DNA of 34,218 bases from Arthrobacter mobilis (GTDB taxonomy: Bacteria; Actinomycetota; Actinomycetes; Actinomycetales; Micrococcaceae). A program made the translations under genes and the position numbers. Below, in pieces: positions 32,941-34,218 of this stretch; the stretch's first letter is position 1, and every line of letters begins with the position of its first letter. The notes below the pieces were generated by a model. The model saw only the letters and a program-made list of their open reading frames with translations, was not told the DNA's origin and made no database searches. The stretch spans positions 1 to 34,218 of the forward strand of contig NZ_JAAZSQ010000005.1 in assembly GCF_012395835.1 (NCBI RefSeq). Reading direction: 5' to 3'.

Positions 32941-33537
32941 TCAGGTCAGGTTGCGCCGTCCCTCGAAGGCCCGGCCGAGGGTGATCTCGTCCGCATACTC
33001 CAGGTCCCCGCCCACCGGCAGTCCCGAGGCCAGCCGGCTGACGGTGATGCCGATGGTCTTGAGCATCCGGGCCAGGTAGGTGGCGGTGGCCTCGCCCTCG
33101 AGGTTCGGATCCGTGGCGATGATGATCTCCTGGATCTGCCCGTCGGAGAGGCGGTTGAGCAGTTCGCGGATACGCAGCTGCTCGGGGCCGACACCGGCGA
33201 TCGGGTTGATGGCCCCGCCGAGCACATGGTAGCGGCCCCGGAAGGAGCGGGTGCGCTCGATGGCGATGACGTCCTTGGACTCCTCGACCACGCAGATGGC
33301 GGAGGGATCGCGGCGCGGGTCGCGGCAGATGCTGCAGGTCTCCTGCTCGGAAATGTTGCCGCAGATGCTGCAGAACTTGACCCGTTCCTTGACGTGGACG
33401 ACGGCGTCGACCAGCCGCTTCATCTCCTCCGGATCCGCTTCCAGGATGTGGAACGCGATGCGCTGGGCGGATTTGGGGCCGATGCCGGGCAGGCGGCCGA
33501 GCTCGTCAATCAGCTCCTGGACGGCGCCTTCGTACAC
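32941..33537 (-). CDS. recR: recombination protein RecR
   Basis: 198 residues, GTG start, normal length. RecR forms a ring with RecO to load RecA at gaps. Helix-hairpin-helix LPGIGPKSA (residues 16-24), zinc finger with Cys56, 59, 68 and 71 (CSICG...CSICRD), Toprim start [29 protein letters not shown], and [19 protein letters not shown]. It starts 21 bp after the dnaX stop and is expected to be co-transcribed with it. Confidence 0.97.
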   Translation of the reverse strand: MYEGAVQELIDELGRLPGIGPKSAQRIAFHILEADPEEMKRLVDAVVHVKERVKFCSICGNISEQETCSICRDPRRDPSAICVVEESKDVIAIERTRSFRGRYHVLGGAINPIAGVGPEQLRIRELLNRLSDGQIQEIIIATDPNLEGEATATYLARMLKTIGITVSRLASGLPVGGDLEYADEITLGRAFEGRRNLT

Positions 33538-33558
33538 TGAACCTCAATCTCCTGACAT

Positions 33559-34218
33559 TTAGGATGCATCGAGGCTGCGCTCCTCGATCAGGCGCCCGCC
33601 CAGAATGCGTTCGATGGCGGCACGTCCCACCAGGTTCGAATCCTCGATTGCTTCGTCGTCATCGCTGGGGACATCCTCGACGTAGCTCAAGTTTAGGCCA
33701 CGCTTGGGACCTTCACCGACGCCGGGAGCCTGCGCTGCCTGCCGGGCCTCGGCGGCCTTGGCCTGGTTCAGCAGCTGCTGGTAGCGGCTCATCGGCCGGC
33801 TCCGGCCCGGATCCGGCGGGGTCTCCCATTCGTCGGCCGGTTCCTCGTCCGAGTACGGGATGTCCTCGTAGGGCGACGCCGGGCCGGGGCCGGGCTGCGG
33901 CGCCCGGGCAGGCGCCGGCGCCGCCGCGGCGGGCGCTGTCGGGACGGCCTGCGCGGGTGCCGGCGCGGGGGTCGGAGACACTTGGACGGGAGCGGGCGAC
34001 GGCGCAGCTGCAGGCTGCGGTCCCGGGGCGGGGCCTGCCGGAGCCGGGGGCGCCGCAACGGTCATCGCGGGGGCAGCGGGAGCATCAGGCTGGATGGCCG
34101 GTCCCCAGGCTGCGGGAGCAGGCCGGGGCGTGTTGGCGACGGCCGGTCCCCAGGCAGCGGCTGTGAACGCCGGCGCAGCAGCAGGTGCAGCGGCCGGCGC
34201 GGCAGCAGGTGCAGCGGC
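33559..34218 (-). CDS. dnaX: DNA polymerase III subunits gamma/tau, C-terminal part only
   Basis: The last 219 codons of a gene that enters from the right edge. The visible part is Ala/Pro-rich linker (many APAAAP units, WGPA twice) followed by EDIPYSDEEPADEWETPPDP, SRYQQLLNQAKAAEARQAAQ, GLNLSYVEDVPSDDDEAIED and a conserved tail GRAAIERILGGRLIEER. The ATPase domain is outside. Identification rests on the typical tau tail (the DDE-rich segment and GRAAIERILGGRLIEE end) and on recR following directly, the standard actinobacterial order. Confidence 0.85.
   Translation of the reverse strand, partial: AAAPAAAPAAAPAAAPAFTAAAWGPAVANTPRPAPAAWGPAIQPDAPAAPAMTVAAPPAPAGPAPGPQPAAAPSPAPVQVSPTPAPAPAQAVPTAPAAAAPAPARAPQPGPGPASPYEDIPYSDEEPADEWETPPDPGRSRPMSRYQQLLNQAKAAEARQAAQAPGVGEGPKRGLNLSYVEDVPSDDDEAIEDSNLVGRAAIERILGGRLIEERSLDAS

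Overview
The window is about 34 kb of very GC-rich DNA. Genes often start with GTG, neighbouring genes overlap by 1-4 bases, and several promoters consist of a TANNNT hexamer 6-7 nt before the start codon. Together with the gene content (purSQL, dnaX-recR-lysC, actinobacterial DUF families) this points to an actinobacterium, most likely an Arthrobacter-like member of the Micrococcaceae. It looks like an ordinary chromosome. I see no mobile element, CRISPR array, tRNA or rRNA.

Layout. (1) 1-5294, minus: a very large secreted animal-type heme peroxidase fused to RTX calcium-binding repeats and tandem bacterial Ig-like domains, cut off at the window edge. (2) 5425-16019: a sulfur-assimilation region holding three copies of a compact S-adenosylmethionine riboswitch. 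These lie upstream of sfnG-metY-(CoA-binding protein), of an ssuB-ssuA-ssuC-acs sulfonate-type ABC operon, and of a DmoA/NtaA-type flavin monooxygenase. (3) 16055-17149, minus: two membrane-protein genes (DUF1206 and a small DUF6480-like protein). (4) 17282-21225, plus: a tightly packed run of six genes (conserved hypothetical, SDR-DUF2867, MmcQ/YjbR, TPR, DUF1990, ABM monooxygenase) ending in a strong hairpin. (5) 21327-24759, minus: purS-purQ-purL. (6) 24842-29840: a small membrane protein, a subtilisin-inhibitor-like lipoprotein, a protein annotated elsewhere as a DNA glycosylase, and a large secreted subtilase. (7) 29866-30948: an OhrR-like MarR regulator divergent from two tandem small paralogues, with a palindromic operator between them. 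(8) 31041-34218: lysC, a small repeat protein, recR and the 3' end of dnaX.

The region I find most interesting is the sulfur cluster. SfnG oxidises dimethylsulfone, a DmoA-like enzyme would release methanethiol from dimethyl sulfide, MetY can join sulfide or methanethiol to O-acetylhomoserine to give methionine plus acetate, and the ABC transporter would import sulfonates. All three transcription units start with the same SAM-sensing RNA, so the whole route would shut down when SAM is plentiful. The acetyl-CoA synthetase gene overlaps the permease gene and may recapture acetate. The functional links are inference. The riboswitches, gene order and overlaps are seen directly.
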